DNA of 64,000 bases from NCBI GenBank assembly GCA_003667245.1, contig RCNN01000026.1, positions 124,001-188,000 of the forward strand. Reading direction: 5' to 3'. Position numbers and translations under genes: made by a program. This DNA comes from Heterostelium multicystogenum. Taxonomy: Eukaryota > Evosea > Eumycetozoa > Acytosteliales > Acytosteliaceae. Below the pieces are notes generated by a model. The model had not been told where the DNA came from, did not search any database, and worked only from the letters and a program-made list of their open reading frames with translations. This document shows positions 20,581-31,344 of the stretch, in pieces (position 1 is the first letter of the stretch; each line of letters begins with the position of its first letter).

Positions 20581-20985
20581 TTGGAATGATGTATTTGTAT
20601 TTAGTTTAGTGTAGCCTAAAAGGTCAGCCAAATAGCATTTTAAATAGTATGATTGTTATAATTATAGTTTAGTTCAAGACATCCAAGTATTGAAGAAGTA
20701 TTATCCCAAAGTGCCAAAAGAACGATAACAACAGCTGTAGCTACCCGAATTGACAGCCGGATTTTGAAGCACAGAAAAAGACAAAATTTGACAGGAAAAA
20801 CCTATTGTACTACCAAAGACTCAAGCGAAGAACCCCACTTACAATGTCTTGATGCGATTAAAGGTGTTTTCCGAGTTATTTAGCTGACCTTTTAGGCTCT
20901 GACCTAAATACAAAAACAAAGCAATTGCAGCCAAGTTGACCGCGGTACCCATTCTATCCGAAGCCATAAAGATCATTCATTCCAA
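20581..20985. repeat. inverted-repeat (foldback/MITE-like) element
   Basis: Two arms face each other about 250 bases apart. The left arm 20594-20634 contains TTTGTATTTAG and GCCTAAAAGGTCAGC; the right arm 20877-20914 contains their exact reverse complements, with a short divergent spacer between the two blocks. An outer pair TTGGAATGA (20581-20589) and TCATTCCAA (20977-20985) is also inverted. The interior is more GC-rich and has one frame open for about 70 codons without a start. This fits a non-autonomous DNA transposon or foldback element. I see no clear target duplication. Confidence 0.5.
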
Positions 20986-21123
20986 TCTATGCCATTCAGT
21001 TTGCAAACTTATCTTTTTAAAACAACAATAAAAAACATGTTTAACCAACTTCATAGATATTATCATTCTACATTTATTTTATTATTTTATTTTCATAGTT
21101 TCCATTTTACTTGATCTTCAGTG

Positions 21124-22298
21124 ATGTTCTATTATCAAAATAATCTCATATTGTTTAGTGGATTGCCAGCCTCAGGCAAAACCTATCTGGCCACTCTAAT
21201 AGCTAATTATTTAGCACAGCATGTTGTATTATTACACGATTCAAGTGTTCCTACAGTCTACAATATCTATCTTGTAGAATATGATCAAATCTATAGAAGC
21301 ATACTTGTAAACAAAAACAACAACAGTGATAATAATGATGATGCTAATGCAATGACCAATTGGAAAATAGTCAGACACGAGATAAGATATCAAATTGAAT
21401 CACTGTTCAGCTGCAATCCGCAACTCTCTTCATTTCTATTGTTACCACCATTACAACCGATATATATACTCAATACTGGTACTCAGGGCGTACCAATCAG
21501 CGATACTACTCGGAGATGTCGATTAGTGTTACTCGATGATAACTTTTATTATAAAAGCATGAGATACACATTCTATAAAATGGCAAAGCAATGTATGTAC
21601 TACTACAATCCTAGTAGGATTACAAAACACAATCAACTAAAAAGATAGTTTACTTCATACAGATACGACTGGGTTTGCACAAATCCATTTAAATAGAAAT
21701 GTATCTTTATCTCTTTTGAACAACAAACAAAGACAACTACAGCACCAGCTGCAACAACTAATGGTGACCGATGAAATTATCAACAAAATGAATGATATGT
21801 TTGAAGATCCGAATCCACAATCCCATAGATGGGAATTAAATAGTTTATGCATCCCAACACTAGACTTTATCAATAATGAATCGGCTGCATCATTTAGATC
21901 GATAAACATTGAAATACTCTGGTCCCAAATCTTAAATGTATTGAATACACCAATTGTTGTAGAAAGTGAAAGTGAAGAAGAGAGATATCTACATCAACAA
22001 AAAGACAGAGAAATCACAAAAAACAACACACTACACCAACTTGATCTCGAACTCAGACGATCGATCAACCATTTACTATCATCTAACCCAGAGTACAGAA
22101 CAAAAGCCAAGCAACTCAGCGCTTATAAACAAAACTTTCTCAAACATGTATTTGATTACATTGACAGTCAGCAAGAACAGGATGTTAATGACGATTCGAT
22201 CAGAAAATAATCACAGCAACCATCAACTTGATGACTTCAATGTAGAACATCTTATATTTAAATTCAACAGTGCGTGTATCTCATTTCTAGAGAAATAG
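21124..22298 (+). CDS. pstk: L-seryl-tRNA(Sec) kinase (phosphoseryl-tRNA kinase)
   Basis: Phosphorylates Ser-tRNA(Sec), the step before selenocysteine synthesis by SepSecS. The start at 21124 (MFYYQNNLILFSG) leads straight to a P-loop, GLPASGKT (about 21160-21180). An acidic region with Asn runs follows, then LLDDNFYYKSMRYTFYKMAK (about 21530-21590), a signature shared with archaeal and animal PSTK. A frameshift near 21650 moves into FAQIHLNRNVSLSLLNNKQR and the longer helical C-terminal domain; another near 22200 leads to a stop at 22298. Length, about 390 residues, is somewhat longer than human PSTK because of low-complexity inserts. It implies that this organism makes selenoproteins. Confidence 0.85.
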
Positions 22299-22351
22299 CA
22301 ATAAACCAATCGAAATCAGTGACAGCCAGAGGTTACTACTACAATAATAGA

Positions 22352-22986
22352 TTATGACATTTTCTTTATCAATTTATTGGACATCTCTATCTTTGCATCG
22401 ATGCTATCGAATTTCTTATCCATTCTCTCTAATCTCTCGCGTTGTGCTTTCATCTCTATCATGGTTCCCGATAGTGTTTCTATATCCTGATGCAAAGTTA
22501 CAAGAGCACCCTTCAACATTTTAGTACCGTTCTCTGCAATAGCTTGGCATTGCTTTACCCTTTCTATCTGGTCCAACTCTTGTTTGGTTGGATTTCTCAA
22601 AATATATTTGTTTTCTTTACCATCATTACCAAGATCGAGCAACTTATCCAATTGTTGCTTTTCAATCAATTCTTTGACCCTTTTTGTACTGCCAAGTAGT
22701 CATTTTTAAGTTGTACATCATTTATCTTTAATCGTACACATTCTATTTGATATTAAATCCCATTCACTCTTAAGTTCACTATTTAAATCTTTAATCACAT
22801 TCACTATACTATTACTATGACTATTACTACTAGTACCACGACTATTATCAATCTTATTATTTATATCTTCTATACTATCTTTTATATTTCTTAAATAAAT
22901 ATTATACAATGTTTTGTCCTATAAACAACAATATTCATTAATAAACTATATAAATAGTTAGTTATATTATCAAACAAACTTACCAT
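22352..22986 (-). CDS. SNARE-like coiled-coil protein
   Basis: A tiny first exon (ATG 22986 then a GTAAGT donor), an intron of about 75 bases and one long exon with a frameshift near 22710. The N-terminal half is helical with a Ser/Asn-rich insert. The last 70 residues form a heptad coiled coil ending KAQRERLERMDKKFDSIDAK and SNKLIKKMS, which resembles the second half of a Qb-type SNARE motif (compare the EQGEQLDRIE...ADKLLKSM pattern of SNAP-25/29 relatives). No transmembrane segment follows, so if it is a SNARE it must be anchored otherwise. The coiled coil is certain, the SNARE label tentative. Confidence 0.5.
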
Positions 22987-23424
22987 TTTAAATTTAGTGT
23001 ATATTATAATATATATATAATATTATATGTTATTGTATTGTTTTTTCGCTATTTGATTTATTGGTTTAGACTAGAGAAACATCCATGGATGATATTTATA
23101 TGTCTTGTTATACATTAAAGTTTTTTGAAATGAGGAGTCATTCTTTTACCACCTTTTTAATAAATTCATTGAAAATCATTCAAAACAGGTTTTGTTCTTT
23201 TGTTTTTCTTCTTTTTTTGCAACTCTTCAGTGATTAAGTTTCATTGATCACTGAAGAGATTTATTAATAATCTTGATTTTGTTTTTTAGTTTAAATTAAA
23301 TTAACATATACTATATTTCTACTATATTTCTTATTGTTTTTTATTGTTTAATATTATTACAATTCATATCATATCATATTTTTATAAATAAAACATTTAA
23401 ATATATTATAATAACTTAAAAAAA
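22987..23424. other. divergent promoter region with a perfect hairpin
   Basis: AT-rich spacer between the minus-strand SNARE-like gene and the plus-strand RING gene. It contains a perfect 12-bp inverted repeat at 23223-23258, listed separately. Otherwise nothing seen. Confidence 0.6.
23223..23258. repeat. perfect 12-bp hairpin
   Basis: CTCTTCAGTGAT (23223-23234) and ATCACTGAAGAG (23247-23258) are exact reverse complements separated by 12 bases. It lies about 170 bases upstream of the RING gene and about 240 upstream of the divergent gene. It may be an operator-like site or a structured RNA element; unknown. Confidence 0.6.
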
Positions 23425-24833
23425 ATGGATATTGACGATGATCCTGAAATCAATTTATCGATACCCGTATGTTTGTTTGTTTCATTACATTATGATGATG
23501 TTGTTAGATGATGATTATTAATAGATATCGAATAGATCAAACCATTGGCTGAAGAGATATCATGTCCCATTTGTTTTAGTAATTTAAAGAGTTGTCTGAT
23601 GACACCATGTGGACATAACTTTTGTGAGCACTGTATTTTGGAATGTATCAATAGAAATCATAAATGTCCTTGTTGTAATGCACCGGCCACCAAAGATAAG
23701 CTGATAAAGAATCATCAATTGGATAAGCTCATCTCAATCATTGAGTCCGAGAAAGAAGAATCATCAAAGAGATACTTTAATAATTTAATCCAGAACAATA
23801 ACCATCAAAACCAACAGGCTAGTGTTGCAAAAAAGCCGCAACATCCAGTTCAAGAGTTATTTAGTGTAGGTACGCCCCTTTGAGCACATGTGGAGCAACT
23901 ACTAACGGTTCTTCTGAACTTCTAGAAATATTTAAAAAACATCATTGTTAGCATATGAGGACTTCTACAACCAGTTAAATATGAAATTGGAAGAGAGTAA
24001 GAAGTTGTTGGAAAAAGAAAAGTTGGAGGCTCAACAGAAGTATCAAAATCAGTCGATTATGTTGGATCAAGTCAGAGAGGAGTTTGCATATAAATTGGAC
24101 AAGCTAATCAAGAGCCATCAGAATACGACAGATCTTTTCTTGCAGTCGTTTGAAGATCATCTCCAAAAGACTGCAGTTGCTCCCAATTTCATAAACATAC
24201 AGGTTTCGATTGTTATACCATCAAAGAATGTAACTTTTGAACACATTTCATTGAAACCAACTACAAATGTAAGTTTGCAGTCAATTTAGTTTAAACTCAT
24301 TAATCTTTAGTAAAGTCAAACTAAACTAATATCATTTGATAGATCATAGATATAAGACAATTGATAGTGGACAAATTCAATAAAAAAGGTGGAGAATCAG
24401 CATTTATAAAGTTTGTGGATGATCCAAGATTAGTAGCACAACTCCCTATTGCATCGGGCGGACATGAAATAGCACTCGAAGATGAAGTCAAGCCGCTTTC
24501 ATTCTATAATATTACACATGGTTCTAAAAATCATACTTAAAGGGGAAATTCAATTATTTGAGTAAGTTGTTTTCAAGGCCAAGCCATAAGGACAGTTCAC
24601 TAATATACATTTTCAATAGGGATTTACCAAAACAATGTTTTGTAGCTACATATAAACCGGGTGACACAATGGACTATTTCAAGTGTCTGGATTGTAATTA
24701 CAGTTGGATTTGTAAGCAGTGCGTAACTCACTGCCACAGAGGACACAAAACCATTCCATACCTAGTAAACCATAAAGCATCGTTTGCATGCTGTTATGAC
24801 TCCAAAAACAAGTGTACATTAAATAAAAAATAA
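23425..24833 (+). CDS. RING-type E3 ubiquitin ligase with coiled coil and C-terminal zinc module
   Basis: Exon 1 encodes MDIDDDPEINLSIP; an intron (23467-23535) leads to a C3HC4 RING finger (CPICFSNLKSCLMTPCGHNF, then CEHC and CPCC, about 23565-23680). A helical coiled coil follows (about 23960-24160), then a beta-rich segment of about 100 residues that could be a ubiquitin-like fold (VSIVIPSKNVTFEHISLKP to ILKGEIQLF, about 24200-24560). The C-terminus has a Cys/His cluster, FKCLDCNYSWICKQCVTHCH followed by RGHKT and ACCYDSKNKC (about 24680-24830), spaced like a UBR-type degron-binding finger. Introns or frameshifts lie near 23880-23935, 24275-24340 and 24540. The RING call is firm; the UBR-like and ubiquitin-like calls are tentative. 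Confidence 0.75.
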
Positions 24834-24952
24834 TCTACCATCAACAACAACAACTATATAGCTAAATGAATGTATAATATAAAAGATAGATAAAAATTAA
24901 TTAGCTGTTTAATTAATGGATAGATAATATACATTGTATATATTTATATGAT

Positions 24953-26315
24953 TTAAAGCTTTGATTTGCTTGAACAAGTTTTGAAGTTACAGTTTTCAAT
25001 GATGGTTGCAGTTGCTTGACCAAATCCAATGCACATTGTTTGGAGTGCATAACGTTGACCGGTACGTTCCAACTCGTTGACCATCTTAGTCATCAGGATG
25101 GCACCTGTTGCACCCAATGGATGTCCGTGGGCAATTGCTCCACCGTTGGGGTTGACTTTGGCTGGATTGATCTTAAGTTCCTTTTGCCATGCCAAAACGA
25201 CCGAGGCAAATGCTTCGTTGATTTCGTAATGATCGATTTCGTCAACATCCAATCCAACATTTTTCAAAGCCTTTTGTGTGGCAGGAATTGGACCAAGCAA
25301 CATGTACTCTGGATCGGATCCAACAACCACGCATGTGATGATCTTGGCTCTTGGTTTCAATCCAAGCTCCTTCAATTTCTTTCCAGAGCACAACAAAACA
25401 GCGGCGCATCCATCAGAAATTTGCGAGGCATTGGCAGCTGTGATCAAACCACCTTCTTTGAAAGGGGTCTTTAGTTTCTTCATCTTTTCATAGTCGACTG
25501 GAACTCTGATTCCCTCATCGGAGTCGATGACCTGGTCACCAACCTGGACTGGCATGATCTGCGAATTGAAGTAGCCAGCCTTTTTAGCTGCGTGGCACAA
25601 CTCATGTGAACGGCCACTAAACTTATCCAGCTCATCACGAGTCAACTTGTATTTCTCTGCAATCATCTCTGCTGAAACACCTTGGTGCAATACCTTGAAG
25701 TCGAATCCCTTGACGAAATCGGGATTATCCATCTGCCAGTCTGAACCCATCGCCACAATACTCATCATTTCGACACCACATCCAATGACAATATCCATAC
25801 TTCCAGAAGCAATTGCCTGTGCTGCAAAGTGGATTGCTTGCTGTCCAGACTATATATATAACCAACAACAAAAGATTCAATAAGCTATGGAAATAGACAT
25901 CAAAGCTGACAACTTACACCACACATTCTATTTAGTTGGACACCTGGTACATGCTTTGGAAAGCCAGCTTTCAATGCAGCGAAACGTGGAATGTTTGCAC
26001 CTTGTTCCTTTACAGGTGAAACAACACCTGCAATAACATCTTCTACCAAACCTTTGTCAACAGTACTTCTCTTCATTAACTCTTTTAAAGTCTTTGCCAA
26101 CAAATCAACTGGCTATATATATATATATATATTTATTTATTTATTTAGTTATTAGATAGTTAGTTCATTTGTGTCTTCTTTGCCTATTCTCCCACTAAAA
26201 TTACTATCTAACACATACTTGAATATTATGCAAAGCACCATTATTGTAACCTCTAGCAATAGGTGTACGAACACATTCTAATATATATACATCACGATCT
26301 AATATTGCACTTGAC
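24953..26315 (-). CDS. peroxisomal acetyl-CoA acyltransferase (thiolase)
   Basis: Thiolase that cleaves 3-ketoacyl-CoA in beta-oxidation or joins two acetyl-CoA. From ATG 26315: MSSAILDRDVYILECVRTPI, an intron (about 26110-26225), then VDLLAKTLKELMKR, and the nucleophile Cys in LNRMCG (about 25925). A second intron (about 25850-25915) precedes SGQQAIHFAAQAIASG. The catalytic His is in GGAIAHGHPLGATGA (about 25110-25150) and the second Cys in MCIGFGQATATIIE (about 25000-25030). The protein ends SSKSKL, a PTS1 peroxisomal signal. Most peroxisomal ketoacyl thiolases carry an N-terminal PTS2 instead, so the PTS1 is notable. Essentially intact frame through the main exon (24953-25850). Confidence 0.9.
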
Positions 26316-26662
26316 ATTTTTACTATATTCTAATAACTAATACTAATAAATATAAAGTTGATTCTTGAATACTAAATTCACCCTAACAAATGTTGGTAGT
26401 TGTCTTTTTTATTTTCTTGTTGTGTGGATGGAAGTTAATTAATATTTAATAGTAAAATTTAACTCTAAAGTTAAAAAATAAGATATTTTGAATAAAACTC
26501 AACATTTTCCTTATTTGTAATAGTGTAAATTTTAAAAATTAATGCATTGTGATCATCATGTTGTGCTCTCTAAATTTTCATCTGATTTTTAATAAATCTT
26601 GACACCCTTTTACTTTCAAATCAATTGAAGCAAAAGTTAATCATCGTATTATAGTTCAAGTC
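26316..26662. promoter_or_regulatory. divergent promoter region
   Basis: 347 bases between the thiolase (minus) and the ankyrin gene (plus). AT-rich with T runs; no specific element identified. Confidence 0.4.
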
Positions 26663-28355
26663 ATGTTAAGCTTTACTAGGGCCACAAGATTGTTGATTAA
26701 CAGCAGAAACTTAAGCTCACAACTAAAATATGGTAGTACCCCAAATTCAAAATTAAGACAACAAGTAGCAGCTCCACTTTCAAACTTAAATAGTCTATAT
26801 AATAATAATAATCATAAAAGTAGACATTACTCTACAAAAGCCACAGCAACAACAAAGTCTTCAAAGAAAACTACAAAGTCGATCGAAACCAAAAACAATA
26901 GTGATAAAAGTAACAGCAGCCGTAAATGTCCAAATTGCTATAGTATCCAGCAATCTTTAAAGAATAAACATGTCGAATGTTTCAAATCGTTGGTTGATTT
27001 GGATGCTCAACACAAGTCAAGAGGTGATTCACCATTGCAGGTCGCTGTTGTCATGCAAGATGTAGATATGGTCAAACAAATATTGAGCGAGCCCAAAGAG
27101 GAGAAGGAAAAACAGGCACTCGTAAACTATGTAAATAGCGTTGGATTCACTCCTCTTCACTATTGCTCAATGACAATGATGATGGAAAGAGACAAGCGTC
27201 TCACCGAATCACATAGCTATATGACAAAGAAACTGCATTTTCCAGGACGTGTTAAGAAGCTCGATGACCCATCGCTCAAGAGCGCTGCAGACTCTGGTGT
27301 GAATACTCTAGAGATTGTAGAGCTACTCTTGGCAGCCGGAGCTGATGTGAACGCACTCACTCCTACCAATGTTGATGCCTTTGGTATTGCTGCAGAGACC
27401 GGTCTGCTTCCTCTCTGTAAACGTTTGGCCAAGGCAGGAGCGGACATTAACCGCCCCAACGTTGAAGGAGATACTCCACTAATGACAGCAATTTCCAACC
27501 AAAATACAGATGTAGTTGAATTTTTGATTGACTCGGGTGCTGATATCGAGTATATCAATGAGCGTAATGAGGAGAATGCATACCAGCGAGCAGGATTCTA
27601 CACATATGCACCTATTTTAAAACTACTTATGGCAGCTGGAGCTAAAGACAGAGATCTTTCTAACACTGCCCTTCACTACACTGTCGCTGCAAACAACCTT
27701 GCATCGACCAAGCTCATCCTAAAACATCAGCCAGAGGCTGTTAACTTTAGAGATATAGGTGGAACATCGCCTATATTCTTGGCAGCGCAGTCTTCATTTA
27801 GCGAAATTTTGTCATATCTTTTTGAAACATGGAGCAAGGACCGATTATGTAGTTTCAGGAAGTGGCGATAATCTCGCACATGTTTTAGCATTCTCTGGAA
27901 AAGTGAGTGACATGAAAGTTTTGGAGCAATCAGGCATCAATCTTACATCTCTAAATGCAATGGGTGAGACACCTCTACACGAAGCGGCACGAGGAGGAAA
28001 TGTTGAAATGATAAGATACTTGGTCAAAGAAAGGGGATTAGATGTAAATATGATGAACAATAACAATGATACACCACTGACGTTGGCAGTGCAGCAAAAG
28101 AAAATTAGCGGAACACGCGAACTATTAGAGCTTGGAGCCAATCCCAACCACGCATCACAAAACCAGCTTTATCCAATTCATTTCACCGCCGAAGTTGGAC
28201 TACCCAAATTACTATCACTTCTCATCGAATATGGTGCGGATATCAATGTCGAAAATGCCTCAGGTAAAACGCCGCTTGTCCTCGCAATCGAAAGGAAAAA
28301 CAGAACCTGTCAAGATATTTTGCTTTCAATTACCAAACAATCAATTGGATCATAA
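26663..28355 (+). CDS. ankyrin repeat protein with mitochondrial-type N-terminus
   Basis: ATG 26663 opens MLSFTRATRLLINSRNLSSQ, rich in Arg/Ser and free of acidic residues, as in mitochondrial presequences; a Lys/Ser/Asn-rich linker and CPNC (about 26930) follow. Then come about ten ankyrin repeats: DSPLQVAVVMQDVDMVKQIL, GFTPLHYCS, VELLLAAGADVNALT, GDTPLMTAISNQNTDVVEFL, GETPLHEAARGGNVEMIRYL, DTPLTLAVQQKKISGTRELL and SGKTPLVLAIERKNRTCQDI among them. One frameshift near 27830 separates 402 codons from the remaining ~175. No catalytic domain. Its role is presumably protein binding; the mitochondrial location is a prediction. It converges on the TTLL-like gene with a gap of 31 bases. Confidence 0.85.
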
Positions 28356-28386
28356 ACCTGATAATTTTATTATTATTATTGTCGAA

Positions 28387-29809
28387 TTAATTGAATAGAT
28401 CAAATTCGTTACTATTATCATTATTATTTGTGTCTTTAGAATCGGCTATTTCTGATCTAATTAGATTCCAATCGGTGTCGGTAGCATATTCTTTGCCCTC
28501 TAGGAGTGGCTCCAAAGTGATGTATGGAAGTTGAGCAATGGAACGACGACACACTGAAGCTACTTTTTCGTGACTCTGAATAAACATTGATGGTGAATAG
28601 TTAATTTCAAGAAGATAGGGCTTCTGTTCACGGTCGAAAATGAAGTCCAATCCTAAAACAGTGAATCCGTGATGTTTTTAAAACGTTCAACCTTGGCCAT
28701 GTATAATCAAATACCTCCAACACTGCTTTTTCAAGTAGTTTAAACTTGCTTCCGTCTTTGTCCCACTCACTCAATGGAAATATATTATCAAAGGTCGGAT
28801 CTATCGATTGTTGATAGCAGAAATTTGTAAACTGTTGTTGCTTATCAAGACTACCATCTTGATATTTAGAATTCGTACATCTAATGACACCCTCCTAGAT
28901 AATATGCGATTGTTAGTATGTATGATGCGTCTCCCCGCCACTTTCTATTAATACCAACATTAAACATATATAATCTCTTTGATGTTGCTGTGAATACGAA
29001 TGCAACATTAATTCTGACATCAAATTTAAAGTTGTCTATTAGTGAAGGGATGATTTCACGTTGTAGAATATATCGCTTCTTGGGATCACAATTGGCAAAT
29101 GCTTCATCCACAGAGTTGAATAACTCAATTCCTGTCGATTTGTTTTTGAGTGGATCTTTCAAGAACCAAACTAATCAATCTAATAGGTTAGTAGATATTC
29201 AGTCTGGCGAGAATGATTGTCTATCTATATTAGATATCTGAGCATACCTTTGTCTTTCTCGAGTCTTGCTGACTCCAAATCGATTTGATGTGTGCCTATT
29301 GGCTTTGATTTATCGATAAGAATGCACGGTACGATGTAGTTTGATTTCAAAAGATTTCTAGTCAACATAAACTTGTCAGTCAGCAAATTGTATCCACTAA
29401 TTGCATTTCTGATGATTGAATGTGATGAGATCTGTCGGAGCGAGTAAGCAGTGGATGGTTTATCTTCGTTTTCTACTTCACCGAATGGTATTATTGGTGA
29501 GGTTATCTCATCAAGTGGTGTAGATCCATTGTTTTCTAGTTCAAGTCTCTCCTGTTCTCGATCATCTATTCCCTTTCTGATAAATGAATTGTTGTTGTTG
29601 TATTCGAGAGTCAAGTTGGTCAATACAAGAGGAACATCTGGGTCCTCAGCACTGCAGCTATTGGCCAACTGTATTGTATGCTGGAAATTATCACCGACCG
29701 GTGCGGTTTTAGCAACAACTCTTTTCCATTTGTTACTCTTACTGAGATAAAGGTCATCGAGTAGCCTATAAAGTGTCAATTTACTTTGAATATCATAACC
29801 AAAAACCAT
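28387..29809 (-). CDS. tubulin-tyrosine-ligase-like (TTLL) protein
   Basis: ATP-grasp ligase family that adds amino acids to tubulin tails or other proteins. From ATG 29809: MVFGYDIQSKLTLYRLLDDL, a low-complexity middle, then SRHSIIRNAISGYNLLTDK-like sequence and an intron near 29165-29240. The ATP-grasp parts are visible as RYILQREIIPSLIDNFKFDV and RINVAFVFTA (about 29000-29090), and MDFIFDREQKPYLLEINYSPS (about 28590-28650), the metal-binding D...EIN motif of TTLLs. An interval with an intron and frameshifts (28650-28920) links them. The stop at 28387 follows NEFDLFN. Which TTLL subgroup, and whether it is a glutamylase or glycylase, cannot be told here. Confidence 0.8.
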
Positions 29810-30559
29810 GCTTTACCACCTCCTATTTGGGAATATCTAAATAAAGAAGACTGTATAGTTGTACCAACCTCAAACTCTCAAATCTAAACAATTTATTAAT
29901 TTAATCAGATTTTTAAAAAACATTTGTAAAGGAGTCAAACATATCAAAGGTCCAATGCAAGATCAATACACAAAGCTAATATTTGATTTTGCATTGGAGG
30001 ACCTTTGCTGTCTTCTTTACAAATGATATAAATATAAAAGATGAGAAGAAATTATATTATTCTATTTGTTTTGACATATAGAGAGCTAAGGACTCAAGAG
30101 AAATAAAACATTCAAATCAGATCATAGTACATGAAGTTGTTCACGCTTGTAATATTTAAAAGAATAAACAATTCATAAAGTCAGATTAAGATGATCTCTA
30201 AATTAGCAAATATTAATTCAAAGAATGTTGAACAGCAACATTCAAGCATGAAATCCAACACACAACAATAAATTAATTTAATTTAAAAATGTTGCTGTAG
30301 ATTTTTTTATTTTTTTTGTTTATTTTTTTCATTTGGTGGTGGTGATGAACAAACAAAACATTTATTATTGATTTCATTTTAAACATTACCTTTTAATTAT
30401 TATTACTACATACTTATTAACATTATTATATATTAATAATTAAGAAATAAACCTTAGATATTAAACTTTTATAAATCATAATTTACAATTTAGATTAATA
30501 AATAGATATAAATATTTGTATATAATTAAATATAAAAACAGTATCTGAATAACAACAAT
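29810..30559. other. intergenic region with a long hairpin
   Basis: AT-rich spacer between the TTLL-like gene (minus) and the exon at 30560 (plus). It contains the imperfect hairpin at 29921-30025, listed separately. The rest is low-complexity DNA. Confidence 0.6.
29921..30025. ncRNA. pre-miRNA-like hairpin candidate
   Basis: A 105-base imperfect inverted repeat. The outer stem CATTTGTAAAG (29921-29931) pairs with CTTTACAAATG (30015-30025). After an asymmetric internal loop, CAAAGGTCC (29945-29953) pairs with GGACCTTTG (29999-30007); a 3-base bulge follows; AATGCAAGATCAA (29954-29966) pairs with TTGATTTTGCATT (29983-29995) with one G-U; the loop has 16 bases. Size, ~22-bp upper stem and isolated intergenic place fit a microRNA precursor, and dictyostelids have Dicer-dependent miRNAs. 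A small MITE is an equally fair reading. The strand is unknown. Confidence 0.4.
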
Positions 30560-30672
30560 ATGTCATTTACACCACCCATTCAGCCAGCCCATGCACAAAA
30601 GCTATCTTCTGGTCTCAGAACTTCTAGCTCTGGTTTATTGATGGAGAAGAGAAGACAAGAGCAAGAAAATGA
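30560..30672 (+). CDS. short exon: alternative first exon or separate small gene
   Basis: ATG 30560 opens MSFTPPIQPAHAQKLSSG and about 20 more residues ending QEQENE, then a good splice donor GAGTATGT at 30671. No matching short exon follows within the usual intron size. The next coding sequence is the NT5C2-like gene, 670 bases on, with its own ATG and upstream AT-rich promoter. This may be an alternative 5' exon of that gene or the start of a gene whose remainder I cannot see. Confidence 0.35.
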
Positions 30673-31344
30673 GTATGTGTATTTATAGAGAGATTAATTA
30701 ATAACTTTTAATTAGGTTTATTATCAATATCTAAGATTTATTTTGGTTGATCTTCATTCCAACCATTATTGTGGCAACATAAAACAATCATTTTTTTTCA
30801 AATTTGTTTTTTAACTTATTAAGTTTAATTTGGTGATATAATATTTACATGCCCATTTGGGATCACCCCCACCCAAACAACCCCAACATCAAAAAATGAC
30901 ACACACAAGATTTAAACATTTACATTTTTTTTATTAAATTGGTTGTTTTAAACATACTTTGACTGAAATGGCATAGTTACAACAACATAACCTTTCATTT
31001 AAACATTAACATCTATAATACCACCCTTTCCCACCAATTATAATATTTGTAAATAATAATAACTATTAATGAAAAAATTATAAATCATTGAAACACAACT
31101 TTAAGGGAAAGTACTAGTTTAAACTTTATATATTATTACTTTGCAAAGTCAATGAAAAATATACAGTACAACTACAATTATTTAGTATTATATATATATT
31201 GCGGCTTTTATAATATTTATTTGTACATATAATATAATATTTATTCCAAACCAATTTCCATCATCATCACTTTTAAAAGTCTACCTTAAATAATATAAAA
31301 ATAGTTTAACAAAACCTCATATATAATATTAATTAAATAATTAA
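30673..31344. other. non-coding stretch before the nucleotidase
   Basis: AT-rich DNA with C-rich strings near 30860-30880. Either a long intron from the exon at 30560 or intergenic promoter DNA. No gene seen. Confidence 0.5.

Larger units (their letters stand above)
19767..21123. other. 1.3 kb intergenic region with a foldback element
   Basis: AT-rich DNA between the B-box gene and pstk, both transcribed away from it. It contains a weak 60-codon frame on the minus strand (20158-20340) and the inverted-repeat element described separately at 20581-20985. The remainder shows nothing. Confidence 0.5.
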
